The notes under the pieces were generated by a model, which saw only the letters and a program-made list of their open reading frames with translations, had not been told where the DNA came from and did no database searches. A DNA stretch of 64,000 nucleotides from Gymnothorax reevesii (taxonomy: Eukaryota; Chordata; Actinopteri; Anguilliformes; Muraenidae), in contig CM056573.1 in the NCBI GenBank assembly GCA_029721435.1, forward strand, positions 124,831,447-124,895,446, read 5' to 3'. Made by a program: the position numbers and the translations under genes. How positions within the stretch are numbered: position 1 is the stretch's first letter; each line of letters begins with the position of its first letter. Shown in pieces: positions 1 to 12,416 of this stretch.

Positions 1-695
1 TCATTTTTTTTGGGCTAATTACACAAAGATTTTCACCACTCACTTCTCCTAAATCAAGTTTGGAGGCACCTATGGTAGGATTTTTGCAAAATACTCACTT
101 GGAATTGTGTCTTAAGTTATTTCTCTAACGTTTAATGCACAAATCGAAAAATCGATCATTTTAATGTAAAACGTATTAGACGGCTGTAGCGCAAAATGAG
201 CTTGTGCGACTTACGACTGGTTTTGTGATCCGGGGTCACATTTATAAATTATATTAAATATTCAGAGCAGGGTTGCAGCCAAACCTGGTTTCTACAGGTG
301 CTGTTGCCATAGACCATCAGAGCCAGTTAAAGGCATTTGAGGCTTTTCTCCATTGAATAGCTATACAAAACAAAAGAGGAAGTGTTATCAGTGCTCTGCT
401 GTCCACTGCTGTCGCTCCATCACCGAGTGGGATTACTGCAGACCCCCAACAATCCCTCCTGTTTTCTGCTACTCGGAGAGAATGCAAATCCCCGAAAGGT
501 GGGAGCGTGGGGGGGCGAGGGGGGTTATGCGGCTCAGCCGCTCCTGATTCTCTGGAGGCTTTTCTTTCCCGCTAAGCTCGCTGCTGAGAGAGCCCTGGCC
601 ACTGCCGATTGTGAAGGGGGAGAGAGAAAAAAAATCATCAAAAAACCATCAAACGCTTGCTTGGAATGTTAATGTGCAGGCAACACCTGGAATAG
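1..695. other. Anonymous non-coding DNA at window start
   Basis: I see no gene here. The stretch around 196-242 (ending in a gtgatccggggtcaca-type sequence) resembles the edge of a dispersed fish repeat, but I cannot name a family. Short open frames between 353 and 672 have no recognisable domain and lie in G-rich low-complexity sequence. Confidence 0.4.
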
Positions 696-1079
696 TGTGC
701 GTGTGCGTGTGGGCATTTAACTTGTGTGCTTGAGTGCGTGTTTTAGTGTGTGTTTGTATATATGTGCATTTGTGTGTTAGTATGTGCTTGCTTTAGTGTT
801 AGAGTGTATGTATGGCCGTGCCTGTCTGTGTGTGGTTCTCAGTACTTTTGTGAGTGTGTGCAAGTGTTAGCAGTTGTGTTTGTATCAGTGTGTATATGTT
901 AGTGTGCATTCTTGAATTGATGCGTGTTTGTGTGTGTATGTTTGAGTGGATGTGTGGGTGTGTCTCTGCATGTGTGTATGTGTGTGTGTGAGCGCACACG
1001 TGTGTGCGCATATTCTAGCAGCCATTTATATATGTGCATGTAAGTGTGTGTCTTTGTGTGTGCAAGTGCATGTGTGTGT
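696..1079. repeat. TG-rich degenerate microsatellite
   Basis: About 380 bp of imperfect TG/TGTGTA repeats, interrupted by short unique bases. The inverted-repeat element at 1081-1302 is inserted at its right end, and the TG repeat resumes beyond that element near 1303-1393. Confidence 0.8.
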
Positions 1080-1080
1080 A

Positions 1081-1302
1081 CACTAAAAAAATGAAACCCT
1101 ATGAAATATTAGATTTACCTAATAATGTTATGTCAACTGGTTCCATGCAATAGCTTGCATAACCTTTATTTGACTTCAAACATTTTTGGCTAGTTTAATC
1201 AATTGCGTTGTGTGGAATGTACTTCACTCAGTTTTGTGGAACCAGTTTACATAACATTTTTAAGTAAATCTAACATTTCATATGGTTTCATTGTTTTGAG
1301 TG
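1081..1302. mobile_element. Small inverted-repeat MITE with TA target duplication
   Basis: The left end (CACTAAAAAAATGAAACC) is mirrored at the right end (GGTTTCATTGTTTTGAGTG). The imperfect arms continue for about 65 bp each, through a GAAATATTAGATTTAC-like segment and an AACTGGTTCCA-like segment. The element is 222 bp, carries no coding capacity and is flanked by TA on both sides (1079-1080 and 1303-1304). The TA duplication suits mobilisation by a Tc1/mariner- or similar TA-targeting transposase, but the superfamily is an inference. Confidence 0.7.
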
Positions 1303-1861
1303 TAAGTGTGTATGTGTGTGTGTGTGTGCGCACGCATATGTTCATGTGTGTATGAGCGGATGAGTGGGTGTGTGTGTGTGTGTGTGTGTGTGTACGTTCT
1401 TCTGCCTTCTATCCCTCCTTTGAAATGCAGAGCCCAAGGCTGTGAGCACCTGAGAGGCTGTGCTAGGGTAGACTGCACTGTCTATGGGGGGGGGGGGGGG
1501 ATGCTTAGTTACTGCAGACCAGCACAACACACTAAAATGGCTTCTTTGATGCCATTCACAAGACATCAGTTTCATTAAAGTCGCTAAAAGAAATAGAGCT
1601 TTTGCTAATGCTTCAGCTGGTCCAGGTACAGGAATCGGAATCACAGTACGTCACCACGCTGCACATTACAAAATGCAATGTAAAATTGATGTGATTTTCT
1701 AAAAAAAAAAAATAGATAAAAGATTTGATCTCTAAAACAGTAATGATAATTCAGCTGTAATTGCCGCAGTGCTGCATGTTGCAAAGTTCAAATATGGAGG
1801 ATGTAGAAATGTACACAAATTAAATGCATAAACTGTCAGAGACAGAGTGCCCTATTCAAGA
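1303..1861. other. TG microsatellite and anonymous DNA
   Basis: A TG/GT microsatellite resumes at about 1306-1393, followed by a poly-G run near 1487-1500. The remainder up to the old LTR shows no gene or recognised repeat. Confidence 0.5.
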
Positions 1862-2289
1862 TGTTATGTGATATTGACCTTTTTTTGTTAAGCCTAGTCT
1901 GGAGCTTGCTTTGGGCATGTGCTGGGCATGTCTGAGAGGGGAAAGTCCCAGAGGGAAAAAAAAAAAAGTCTAAAAGGTGGGAGGGGGCTGTAAAAGAGTA
2001 TATAAGGAGAGAAATTGAGAGAGTAAAGTAGGAGCAGGAATTGCAAGGAGAAGGATACATTTGACCAGACCTGTCACTCTTTTCAAGACCTGTGAAGTTT
2101 TTTTTTGTGGATTTTTGCCTGTTTTGGAGCATTTTCCTGTCCCAGGACATCACCAAGCAACCCCATCGCAAAGGGACTGTAAATATCTTTTTTTATGTCA
2201 ATCTTGGTCAGTAGATTAGATTGTAAATTAGTTCAGTGCTTTGGTTTTATTTAATCTGTTCAGTTTTAAAATTTTGCCTGTCATCCCGG
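1862..2289 (+). repeat. 5' LTR of degraded Gmr1-like Gypsy copy
   Basis: The sequence aligns by eye to the 494 bp LTR of the full-length element at 43081. Shared landmarks are a TGT(T/A)ATGTGA start, the TTTTTTTGTTAAGC tract, a TATATAAG box at 1999-2006 and the CAGGACATCACCAAGC segment. It lacks the segment holding the CTCF-like motif after the first bases, and the distal end (after GTCATCCC) has been deleted into the leader. Divergence from the young LTR is clearly greater than that between the two young LTRs, so this copy is older. Confidence 0.85.
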
Positions 2290-2389
2290 GTTAGACCATT
2301 GTGTGAGTCATTTATTGAAAGCCAAATATTTCAAATTGTGAAATTGTTTTTTTGAATTTTCCTGGATATATATTGACAGATCAACAGCA

Positions 2390-5300
2390 ATGGATGATTT
2401 CTTGGCATCACCAACCGTAGAGGTTTTGAAGTCTTTTAAAAAGACAGAACTGCTAGAAATATGCAGACAGTTAGAGCTGACGGAGGTACAACCAGCCATG
2501 CAAAAAGCAAGAATGGCTAGGGAGACTGTTGAATATTACATTTTTGTGTTTGCACCAGGAGATCTGGAACAGTTTCCAGTGGAAAATCAAAATGAGATTT
2601 TGATTTAGAGAAGTTAGACAGAGAAGAAAGGCTCCAAATGGAGCAACTAAAAATTAAAATGGAAGTGGATAACAAATTTTGTGCTAGCTAAGAGGTTAAA
2701 CTGGTGCCCCCATTCTCCGAGAAGGAGGCTCATAAGTATTTCCAGTGTTTTGAAAAGGTAGCTAAGAGTTGTCAGTGGCCAATGGAATACTGGCCTCTGA
2801 TGTTGCAAACTTTCCTCAAGGGTAAAGCTCAACAAGCCTATTCGGCTTTGTCTGCAGATGATTCCTCTGATTATGAGGTTGTCATAAAGGTTATTTTGAG
2901 AGCTACTGAGTTGGTTCCAGAGGCTTACCGAAAGAAACTCAGAGGTCTGAAGAAATCTGACAATCAGACTTATGTGGAATTTGCTAACGAGAAGAAGGTT
3001 TGTTTTGAGTGCTGGTGTACTTCTATGGAAGTCAAGGATGATTTACACTCACTAAAAAGAGATGTTGTTAGTTGAGGAATTCAAGAACTGTGTTAAGGAT
3101 AATATTAAGACCTACCTTGATGAGAAGCAAGCAATTTGCATTCAGCTGCCAAATTTGCAGATGAATATGCTCTCACTCATATGTCCAAATTTCAATCTAG
3201 CAGTAACAATAGATTGTTCCAATTTCAGAAGAAAGGTAATGGTGATACCCAAGATTCCTCAGCCAAAAACAAAAACAAATCTGGTGATGGTGCTCAGAAA
3301 TCCAGTCGCAGGTCTGATCAAAGTGTGAAAGCTGACAGTGACAAAAGTGGTCTAGTTTGCAATTATTGCAAAAAATAAGGTCATGGTCAACTATGGTCAT
3401 ATGGTCAACTAACTGTTGATTCCTTAAAGTTAAGAAAGAAAAAGAAAAGGATACCAAAACAAATGCCTTTGTAAAGACAAGATTAGAAACCTCTGTAGTA
3501 GATGACTGATCTGCTAAATTGCCTGCTCCTTGTGGGGCTAGGAAGCCTGATATTGCTGACTTTGTGAGGGAGGAATTTCTTCCATTTGTGTCAGAGGGAT
3601 TTGTGGCTCTAAATTAGCATTCTCCTCCTGTGCCCATCTATATCCTAAGGGATACCAGAGCTTCTCAGTCACTTTTGTTGATGGACTCCTTGGAGTTACG
3701 TGATGAGACCACTTCTGGGATTTCATACTTGTTCAAGGTATTGAAGGGAGGACAGTATCTGTACCCCTGCACTCTATATTCTTGAAGTCAGATTTAGTTA
3801 CAGGACAGGTAAAGGTGGGAATTATGTCAAGTCTACCTATAAAGGGTGTTTCTCTGTTGCTAGGCAATGACCTGGCTGGGGGCAATGTAGTTCCCCCTGT
3901 TCATCTTACTCTCAGCGGTGCACTGAAGATGGTAACGAAGACCCATTTCTGTATCCTTCCTGTGTAGTGACCGATGCTATGGCCAAGAAGGCTCAAGAAG
4001 ATGATGATGCGGTGCCGTTCAGCACATCATGACTCAGGTGGTTCGCCTCATGACTCTGTTCGGCCTACTATGGTTTCTCCGTTTGAGGCTTATCAAACAC
4101 TTTTATCAGTTCTTTGTTCAGCCAGTCAGATGGGTCTGGTGATTCTGATGTGTCTGAAGACTTGTCTCTGTCCAGAAAGAGGTTGATTGAGGAGCAAACT
4201 AATGATCCTGATATTTGTGTTCTAAAGAGGAGAGCCTATCCTGATAAAGAAATAGACGCAGTTCCGGTTGGGTATTATCTCAAGGATGGTGTGTTGATGC
4301 GGCAGTGGCGCCCTCCTGATATCCCTTCCAATGCAGATTGGGCAATGGTCAGGCAAATTGTTCTTCCGAAGGTCTCCAAGAATGAGATCTTAACAATGGC
4401 TCATAGTTTACCTTTAGGAGGTCATCTTGGTGTTAACAAGACTTTTGATAAGATCATGAAACACTTCTTCTGGCCTGGACTTCGGAAAGATGTTAGTTTT
4501 CAATGCCTTGTTTTCATTTCCATGCTTTGCACTTTGTCTCCCCTTTGTGTACACTTTGTGTATCTTTGCTCACGGTCCCTTGTCTTGCGTGCCACTCATT
4601 CGGGTGATTTATTGGTTTCTGGGTTTCATTCTTCCTTCATTACCTTGTGTGCTTGCTTCCTCTCTCTTTTACTATCTACTAACCATACTAACAGTTTGTT
4701 GTTTTCGATAATTACTAACCCTCATTAACATTGTATATTTTTACTAACTTACTAATATGCTCTCGGGATTGTATAGCTGCACATACTAATTGACTAACAA
4801 TCTCTCAGCAGTCGCTCAATTCTAATCTCCGCCTCCTTGCCTATTCCTAATTATCTCTGCTGCAAGTTTCCTTGGATTTCCACTTATACTTGGTGGTTTC
4901 CTTTTCTTTTATCTTGGCACTTTAGTACTCCTTAACCGGAGCTGTTGTTTTGTACTTAGGTTTGTCTTGTGATCCCTGTCTGCGTTTTGGCAACAGCCAA
5001 GTTCATGTAATTAGTTTAGTCCTCATGTGTCTCTCCCTGATCATTGTTACCATTGATTGCACCTGTTCTCCCTGGTCATGTGTTTACCCCGGATGTGTAT
5101 ATAAGATATCTGTTTGGCTCACTCTCTTGTCAGATCGTTCTCCCTAGTTTTCTCGTGCCACGGTTCTCGCCTTGATTTTGCAGTGTTTATCTTTCTGACT
5201 GGACCGTCCTTGATATCGAGCTTTGCCTATTCCCTGTACTTTTGCCGCATTCTTGTTTTTTGACCTCTTTTGTCTGACTACGATTTTTGTTATTGGTGCC

Positions 5301-6131
5301 CTGTGTATGACTCTGGATTTCGCCCTTTGGATTCTGATTTTGGATTGCGGACTTTGTACTGTTGCCAGCTCTGTTGGGGGGTTTCCCCCTTCAGAAATAA
5401 AGCCTCCTTTTTTGTATTCTACTGGTTGTCGCACTTAGTTCATTTCATAAATTCCAACAGTGCTACTGTCACGTATCTTGGCTACGTCATAGGCCAGGGT
5501 CAGGTGGCACCCATAAATGCTAAAGTCCAAGCCATCATGGACTTTCCAGTTCCTGACAACAAAGCTTTGCGCTGCTTCCTTGGAATGATCGGGTACTACC
5601 GCAAGTTCTGCAAGAACTTTACTGAGATTGCTCTGTCTCACCAACCAACTGAAGAAAGGTGTAAAGTTCACCTGGGATGATGCATGCCAGAGAGCCTTCG
5701 ATCGCCTGAAGTCTCTGCTGTGTCACTTCCCCGTGCTCAAATATCCTGCCTTCAACAAACCGTTCTCCATCGCGGTTGATGCTAGTGACCAAGCTTGTGG
5801 ATCTGTGCTCCTACAGAGAAGTGACTCTGATGACATTGAGCATCCCGTGGCATACTTCTCCAGGAAGTTCATTCGCCACCAAAAGAACTATTCTACAGTT
5901 GAGAGGGAGCTTTTGGCTCTGTTTCTATCCTTAACACTGAGTTTTATGTTTGTACAGCACAAAAGCCAATGATTGTGTACACTGACCACAATCCGTTAAT
6001 GTTTTTGAGTAAGATGAAAAACAAGAATCTGAGATTTGATTTGGAGTTTGATTTTTACAGGAGTTTGACTTGGAAATTACGCATGTAAATGGTACTGACA
6101 ATGTAATTGCTGATTGCTTATTCCGTGTTTG
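2390..6131 (+). pseudogene. Degraded gag-pol of old Gmr1-like Gypsy retrotransposon
   Basis: This is a broken copy of the polyprotein encoded at 43691-48529. The frame starts at an ATG at 2390 with the same N-terminus (MDDFLASPTVEVLKSF). The charged coiled-coil stretch after residue 70 is mostly deleted. The SCAN-like Gag region (2704-3200) is recognisable but frameshifted and has stops, for example near 3063. The zinc knuckle (about 3357-3412) is disrupted by a stop and a short insertion, though the knuckle's last cysteine codon is still present. The protease triad region near 3650 reads DTRA rather than DTGA. The integrase zinc region is open from about 4114 to 4493, then homology stops. 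The rest of integrase and the first half of reverse transcriptase are missing and replaced by LTR-like sequence. Homology resumes at 5460 through the reverse transcriptase/RNase H connection and RNase H, ending at 6131. It cannot encode a working polyprotein. Its value is as an outgroup for reading changes in the young copy. Confidence 0.9.
4494..5459 (+). mobile_element. Solo-LTR-like insert replacing integrase/RT of the old copy
   Basis: Homology to the full-length element breaks at 4493 and resumes at 5460. The 966 bp between has a different origin. It begins just after or within a TGTTAG, ends in CCAACA, has a TATA-like TGTATATAAG around 5096-5105 and an AATAAA signal at 5396-5401 shortly before its end. 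That layout fits a solo LTR in sense orientation. About 1.8 kb of the host element is missing at the junction and I see no target duplication, so insertion was accompanied or followed by deletion, or the junction arose by recombination. Family not identified. Confidence 0.55.
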
Positions 6132-6212
6132 AATATGTTTATATATAAAGTGTTTATTAGCATCATGTATTATGTGTGTGTATATATACACAAGTGTCTA
6201 CTTAACTATTTT

Positions 6213-6544
6213 AGAGAAATTGAGAGAGTAAAGTAGTAAGAGAAATTGCAAGGAGGAGGATACATTTCACCAGACCTGTCACTCTTCAAGACCTGTGACA
6301 TGTGGTGGTTTTTTTTTTTTTTTTTTTTGTGCATTTTTGCCTGTGTTGGAGCAGTTTCCTGCCCCAGGACATCACCAAGCAACCCCATCTCAAAGGGACT
6401 GAATATCTTTTCATGTCGATCTTGGTCAGTAGATTAGATTGTACATTAGTTCAGTCCTTTGGTTTTATTAAATCTGTTAAGTTTCAAAATTTTGTCTGTC
6501 ATCCCTTTGCTGTCTTATTTGTCGTAACAAATTGGGGCCATAAA
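6213..6544 (+). repeat. 3' LTR (5'-truncated) of the degraded Gypsy copy
   Basis: Sequence from AGAAATTGAGAGAGTAAAG to ATTGGGGCCATAAA matches the downstream two thirds of the 43081/48635 LTRs. The U3 part with the TATA box is missing: the element passes from the 3' untranslated part directly into LTR sequence. A long poly-T run near 6307-6328 is an expansion of a shorter T run in the young LTR. No target duplication with the 5' side is evident. Confidence 0.8.
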
Positions 6545-7370
6545 GTCAATAACTTTAAGGAATGTACTTTAAAGAATGAACAATTTTGAACGAATACATT
6601 GTACATTCAGGAACAAAAACACCCATACTATCCACACATTTTCTGACCTGCTTTTATGGGTGTGTTGGGTTGGTATGGAGGGGACGGTATGATAAATCGC
6701 AGACATCCCTGTTTCTTTCTGCCATTTTATTGCACGGGGTACATCAGTTCTAATTAATGGTGCCAACATGACACAGCAATGTGAATTACTGGCAATTTAA
6801 CGGACCCACTGACCTTTGTATGCCTGAATGTGTTTCAGGAAAGGAGGAGAATGGAACAAAAAAAAAAACATTAGGCTACTACTCAAATACAAGAGGGTCA
6901 TGCTCAGGAATGTCAGGAACATTCTGATAAGCTGGGTATTACGTGGAAATGAATACGCACGCAGGTCATCAGAGCATGACAGTACATGCTCACCACAGTT
7001 GTGTCATGAAATTTTCAAAGCGAAAGAGCCGTTTGGTAGCCATATAATGATTTTAAATGTTGTATTTTGTGAGGATGAGTGTATTTTTTCTGAAGCGGTA
7101 GGGGTGGTTAAGTGCTGACAGTCACGGAGACATCTCCTTGCCCAGGTGGGATCCGAACGCCACAGGGGAGATTCAGCTCACAGGCTAGAGTAATGAAGCT
7201 GATGCTCAGCTGGTAACCCCAACACCACCCCCTGTGGCCCGCCTACACCCCTGACTGTGGATAATATTACAGCATCAGCAGGGATCTCTTCGCTCTTTGT
7301 CACTAACACCACATGAAACACAGCGGTCACTGGGGAGACAGTAACCACTCGCACAGTGCTTGGGGAACCT
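6545..7370. other. Anonymous non-coding DNA
   Basis: No gene, tRNA or known repeat recognised. Open frames such as those at 6569-6769 and 6828-7118 have no domain signature and no supporting splice or codon pattern. Confidence 0.4.
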
Positions 7371-7372
7371 CC

Positions 7373-7610
7373 ACTTTGTGTCTTTCTGTCTCTCTCTCTT
7401 TCTCTCTATCTCCCTCTCTCTCTCACTCTCCATCATCCTGTCCCCTTCTCACTATCTCCCTCTCCCTTCTTTCTCTCCTTATTTTACTCTCACCCTCTTA
7501 CTCTCTCTCTCTAGCTTTTGATTCCCAGCTTTTTCTCTCTCTCTTTCCCACAAAAATCTCTCACACTGTTTCCCTCCTCCCTCACCATCTCCTCTAATCT
7601 CTGTCTCTTA
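7373..7610. repeat. CT-rich polypyrimidine tract
   Basis: About 235 bp of TCTCTC/CCCTCTC repeats on the + strand. The open frame across it (7313-7597) is a low-complexity artefact rich in Ser and Leu. Confidence 0.85.
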
Positions 7611-10229
7611 TCCCATATGTATAATAGCACAGACTTGTGAAATATTATTTTCTACATGACCTCACACAATGACCGAGTGGTAAACATTCCATGTTCAAAG
7701 TTTCACCCCTCACCACTCCGGTAACATTTTCTTAAAATGCCTATAAAGGACATACTCAGGGTAAGTTGAAATCTTTTCTTGTATTTAACTTCTCTGATGG
7801 GCTCGTATACGGGCCGTCGGAGTGTTAAGGGGTCTTAAGCTAAGGGAACATAAATTCAAATTTGTTCATGCGGTAATAAGAATTTATTAACCATTAATTA
7901 ACTGTTAACTAATGTGTCTTTAATCATCTACTTATGGTGTTTCAATTAGCTAGGGTATGAAAACATACATTATTCATCGGCTTCATAAATGGAAGTGTTA
8001 CTTAAGTCATACCTAAGTGATACTTAAGGGATGACCTTTAATAAAAGCAGGCATTTTCCATGATCTAAGGGGTTGTTTGTAACTAAGGCCGGTCCACAGG
8101 TACGCAATGCCAGCAACCCACAAAACTGGATTTTTTTAAACGTGAGAGAAAAAGATATTCTGAGGCTTACTAATAAACGTATAAAGACGCTCATTATTGT
8201 GCACTGCATAACAGGCTCCTCCCAGTCCTGTACCCTAACCTGAGCTGTGTGAAAATGAGTGTGTCTGAGAGACTCTTTTAGGATGCCGCTATATTTCACT
8301 ATTTGCAACCGAGTCTGTGCTTTTTATCTGCATCGTCTGAATTATCCGCTTATCGAACACCCTGGCACTAAAATTGCTTTAGTCCGTAAGTGTTTATTTG
8401 GAAAATTAAGGGCCTGAATATACGTTGTATCGTACAAAAGTAGATCCAAAAAATCTGCCAACAGCACTTAAGTCACAAAAGGTCCAATTTGAGAAAAAAA
8501 GATTTTAAATAAAAGATGCTTTACCATCCTTACCACACACGGTGTGAAAATGTGACATAAGTTCTTTTAGCTCATGAGTCTTCAATTACAGTTATCTACT
8601 CCTGATTCATCACATAAATATCAAGTTTACTTTATTGCATACTTCGTCAGGGAAAAAAAAGCAAATGTTTATGTTAATGTATCCATTGAATTTAATTGAT
8701 ATTAGTGGATGAAGCTAATTATACCTGGTAACTGAATGTTTTTTTTTTTTTGTCTTATTGTCTTCTCTAGCTACAGTATGTAAACTTGAAGTGGATTTAA
8801 ATGTGTGTGTGTAAATAAAATAAAATAAAATAAATTTTAAAAATTCAATAAAAATGAAAATACAACAATGATATCGGGCGTGCCAGCAGTGGTACTTGTG
8901 AGCAACGGTTCGCTCTACGAGACAAGGAAGTGAGCTGGAAGACTGAGGTCCAGTTTTCACTGCAGGGGGATCCTGATTGGACAGGTGTCTGGGCTCAGCT
9001 TTAGGTGGCACTGTTAAACCACCAGAGATCCGCAGGCACCAGGAGCTCCCGTGAAGATGACTAAATAACCAAAAAAAACATACAGTCTTCCACGACCCCC
9101 CTCTCCCCCCTCCTCCATCCTTCCTTCTGAAAAACAAGCTCCTCTAATGCAAATACAAATAGATTTCTGAAGAGGATAATGCCAGCACTAATGTGCGAAT
9201 CCATAAAAATGAGATTAATCTGCCAAGACTTAGCTGAGCAGCGAGCCAGCGAGCGGACGGATGGCAGGGGGAAGCGGCGATCGGAGCTGCCTGTCGCTTG
9301 CGAATTTCGACATTGAATTGGTGCTTCACATCCCCAGCTGCGAAGTCATAGCAGTCGAAATACGTCTTGTGGTCTCGCACGAGATGTATCGTGTTAGACT
9401 GTACTAAACAGGGCAAAAGGCTGGTTAAAAAAAAATTGTATTGGTGGTCATGGCATGTGCCTGTGCATTTCCACAAAGAGTTAAACGTATAAACTCAGAG
9501 AAGGCCCACTATTCGAAAAGAACACAAGCTCTGGTGCTCTAAACAGCACATTGTGCCATAATTAGTGTATCTTACTGTGCTCATACTCAGGTGCAGGCAT
9601 GCTAGAAAAATACAGATTGCCTTAATTATGAGACATGTTTGTGCAGGGGTGTCAAACTGACCCGTAAAAGAGCCACAGATTAAATCAGTGGTTTCAGGGG
9701 TGCTTCAGCTGGGTAGGATTGAAGACCTGCAGCCTCTTGGCCCTTTTACAGGTCAGTTTGAAATCCTTATTTTAGGGTCTGATCTGAAATCAGTTTAGCC
9801 TGTTAGCTCATATTAAGTGAGGTCAGTCTGAGGATGAGAGAAGCCTGATTCCAGATCAGCGCCTCTGCTCTGTGGGAGTTTACGACCACAGCACCATGTC
9901 CTGCTCCCTGTGTGGAACTCTTCAGCTCTTGTGTCAGGCACAGCCTGAGGCCTGTAGAGTCATGTTATCCACAGCCACTGCAGCTGATGTTTTTATTTTT
10001 CCGAGTTGCCTTGTTTGCTGTTGAAATGTTGCTTCCAGCTGCTACTGTGGAGTCTTTTTTTAAGTTGGGGGGGGGGAGGAGGGGGGGGGGTTGGCTTTCC
10101 AAAGATGATGAAGGGGCCAAGGGCCAGTGTGCAACTGCAATGAGAACTGCTTCATTACAGGAAATGAAGAGAGGGAGAGGTGGGAATGGGGAGTATGCAT
10201 ATGTGTGTGTGTGTGTCCTGTGTGCGTGC

Positions 10230-10262
<33 letters not shown>

Positions 10263-12205
10263 TGAGAGTGGGGGGGGGGGGATTGGGGTCACTAGGAAAG
10301 CCATTTTTTGGAGCCCCAAATCAGCAAGTCACTGACAAAACTCCCTCCAGTCAAATCACACCTCACAGCTGGATACCTGTGCAGATCATTGTTTCTTCGC
10401 TTTCCAGCAAATGGACAATATGGGGTCTTCTGATGCTGTTATGGTTTAAAAATCGCTTCTGTGCTGCTTGGACATGAGAAAAAAACAGTCGAGAGAAGGC
10501 ACGGTGGGCAAAAGCAGCGTTAAATGGGTCCTCAAGCATCTTTAGTGTGACTGCACTCACACGAGAATTACCGCAAAATCCTCTGGATGCAACACACGCC
10601 ATTTTTTTTTTCTCTTTGTTGGACACAACGCTCGATCGTCCCCTGGCTGGGATTAGCGTTGTCAAGACTCATTCATGCGAGAGGGGGAAATGGTTCAGAG
10701 ATCCAAAAAAAAGAGGAAAACATACTGTAGCCTGTACTCTGGCTGCTGGGAAGTTCTTGGCAGACCGGAACAGGAGATGAGGGCTAATTTAATTTTGGCG
10801 CTGCGATTTGGCTCAGCCCGCCAGCTCGATTTTTCCCTGTCTACTTTTCAGTTTATGCTTTGTTGTTCAGGGAGGCTTCCACAAATTTGCCGCTCATACA
10901 CACACACAGACACACAGACACACAAGCGAGAAACTGATCGGAATGCGAGTGCTCGCCAGCCAATGTTGGTATTTCAGTGACATACGTCACCTGGCGCATC
11001 TTTCACAGACCTAAACACCCGGGGGGGGGGAGTAACATTTCAACCTCCCTGTCAAGCACTTTGGTAACAATGGAAATTAATAGCAAAAAAATAGTAGAGA
11101 GCTCAAGGTCACCAAATACCAGCTCTGCAGAAAAAAAAATGTAGAGGTTGAATGTAAATTCAACCAGGAGAGACTCAAGTGAAATCGAGAAAATATTTAT
11201 TATCCTTTGAGCATAAAGGAGTAACATGCTTATAATCAAAACAAGTCTTCGGCGCTTGGACTCTTTGGGGAGACTCGAAGATCAGGAGCACTGCCCAGAG
11301 CAGCCGCAGGAAATCCCCCGAAGAGTCCAGACACTGGTGGTGGTGGTGGCTGAAGACTGGTGAAGCTGGAGAGGTGGGATGGGAGGTCTGATGAGTAGGG
11401 TGGCATTGGGGCGGAGGAGGGTCAGCGAGCGGCAGCATGGGTGAACTAGGGCGGAGAAAGTGACATTTTTAAAAAAGACAACAGCAGAATGATCGGCTAG
11501 CGACGCGACTGAGGTGTGCCGTGGTTGGATAGAAGAGATCAGCTGCTATGCCAGCTGATTGCACATTGACAGCCCCGGATATTGACTGCGGAGAATCACG
11601 AGTGAACATGCATGAATAAAATAGACGGGTTTGACCAGCATGAAAGAGAGAGAGTCTTCCTGACTGAACTTTCACTAAGCTTCTTTTAAATGAATTAATC
11701 AATCGATCTACTCTTTATTATTCCAGAGGAAAAAAAATACCTCAAGAAAATATTGCACTATTTGAATGTCCCTTAAAGGGGTTAGTTTCTGAGTGAGGGC
11801 TCTCACCAGAGAGGCATGTAAATACAAACAGTCAAAAATGAAAACAAAAAAACAAAAAAACAATCATGACTCAGTTATTACATCAATGTAAATTCAATTG
11901 TGCCAAAGCTAGGGTGATGACAGAGCAGTTCCAGAACATAAGTATTTCAGTACGGTAGACAGACTCACAGATTTCCCCGCTCCTGTTTACGACCTTCGCA
12001 GAGATTGGACTGGAATGAAACATCGCTGAGGGAGCCAGTATCATCGTCAGTTATGAACCCCCTGCTGCCAGCAAGCATTTCAGGATGATGATGTCAATTA
12101 AATGAGATGTTAAACTGAGATTCTGATTCATTGTAGTCGTGAGATTACCCATGGGGCTCAGCGGAAGATGTGGGGTTCTGTGTCCCAGATAACCTCAGTG
12201 TCCGG
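7611..12205. other. Anonymous intergenic DNA with microsatellites
   Basis: I recognise no coding exon in this 4.6 kb. It contains an AAAAT-type run near 8815-8840, a poly-G/GGA tract at about 10067-10091, a (TG)n run at about 10202-10262 followed by poly-G, and a short CA run near 10899-10924. Segments such as 9150-9480 are low in repeats and could be conserved non-coding sequence, but I cannot test this. Confidence 0.4.
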
Positions 12206-12252
12206 GAGAAATTCTCTCTCTCTTTCTCTCTCTTTCTCTCTCTCTCTCTCAT
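12206..12252. repeat. CT microsatellite
   Basis: TCTCTCTCTTTCTC-type repeat of about 45 bp. Confidence 0.85.
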
Positions 12253-12416
12253 ACACAAACTTACGCACAGACACATTCAATCCATCTCTCTATCGCTCTC
12301 TTAATATATTTTTAAAAACATATCATAAACCACCTCGTATAAATATTGCATAAATTGTACAATTGTACTGTGCTACATCAGTTTATCCAAATTAATTATT
12401 TTTAGACACCCATTGA

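Noticed and set aside
799..1644. His/Thr-rich minus-strand frames
   Set aside because: They translate TG/CA microsatellites.
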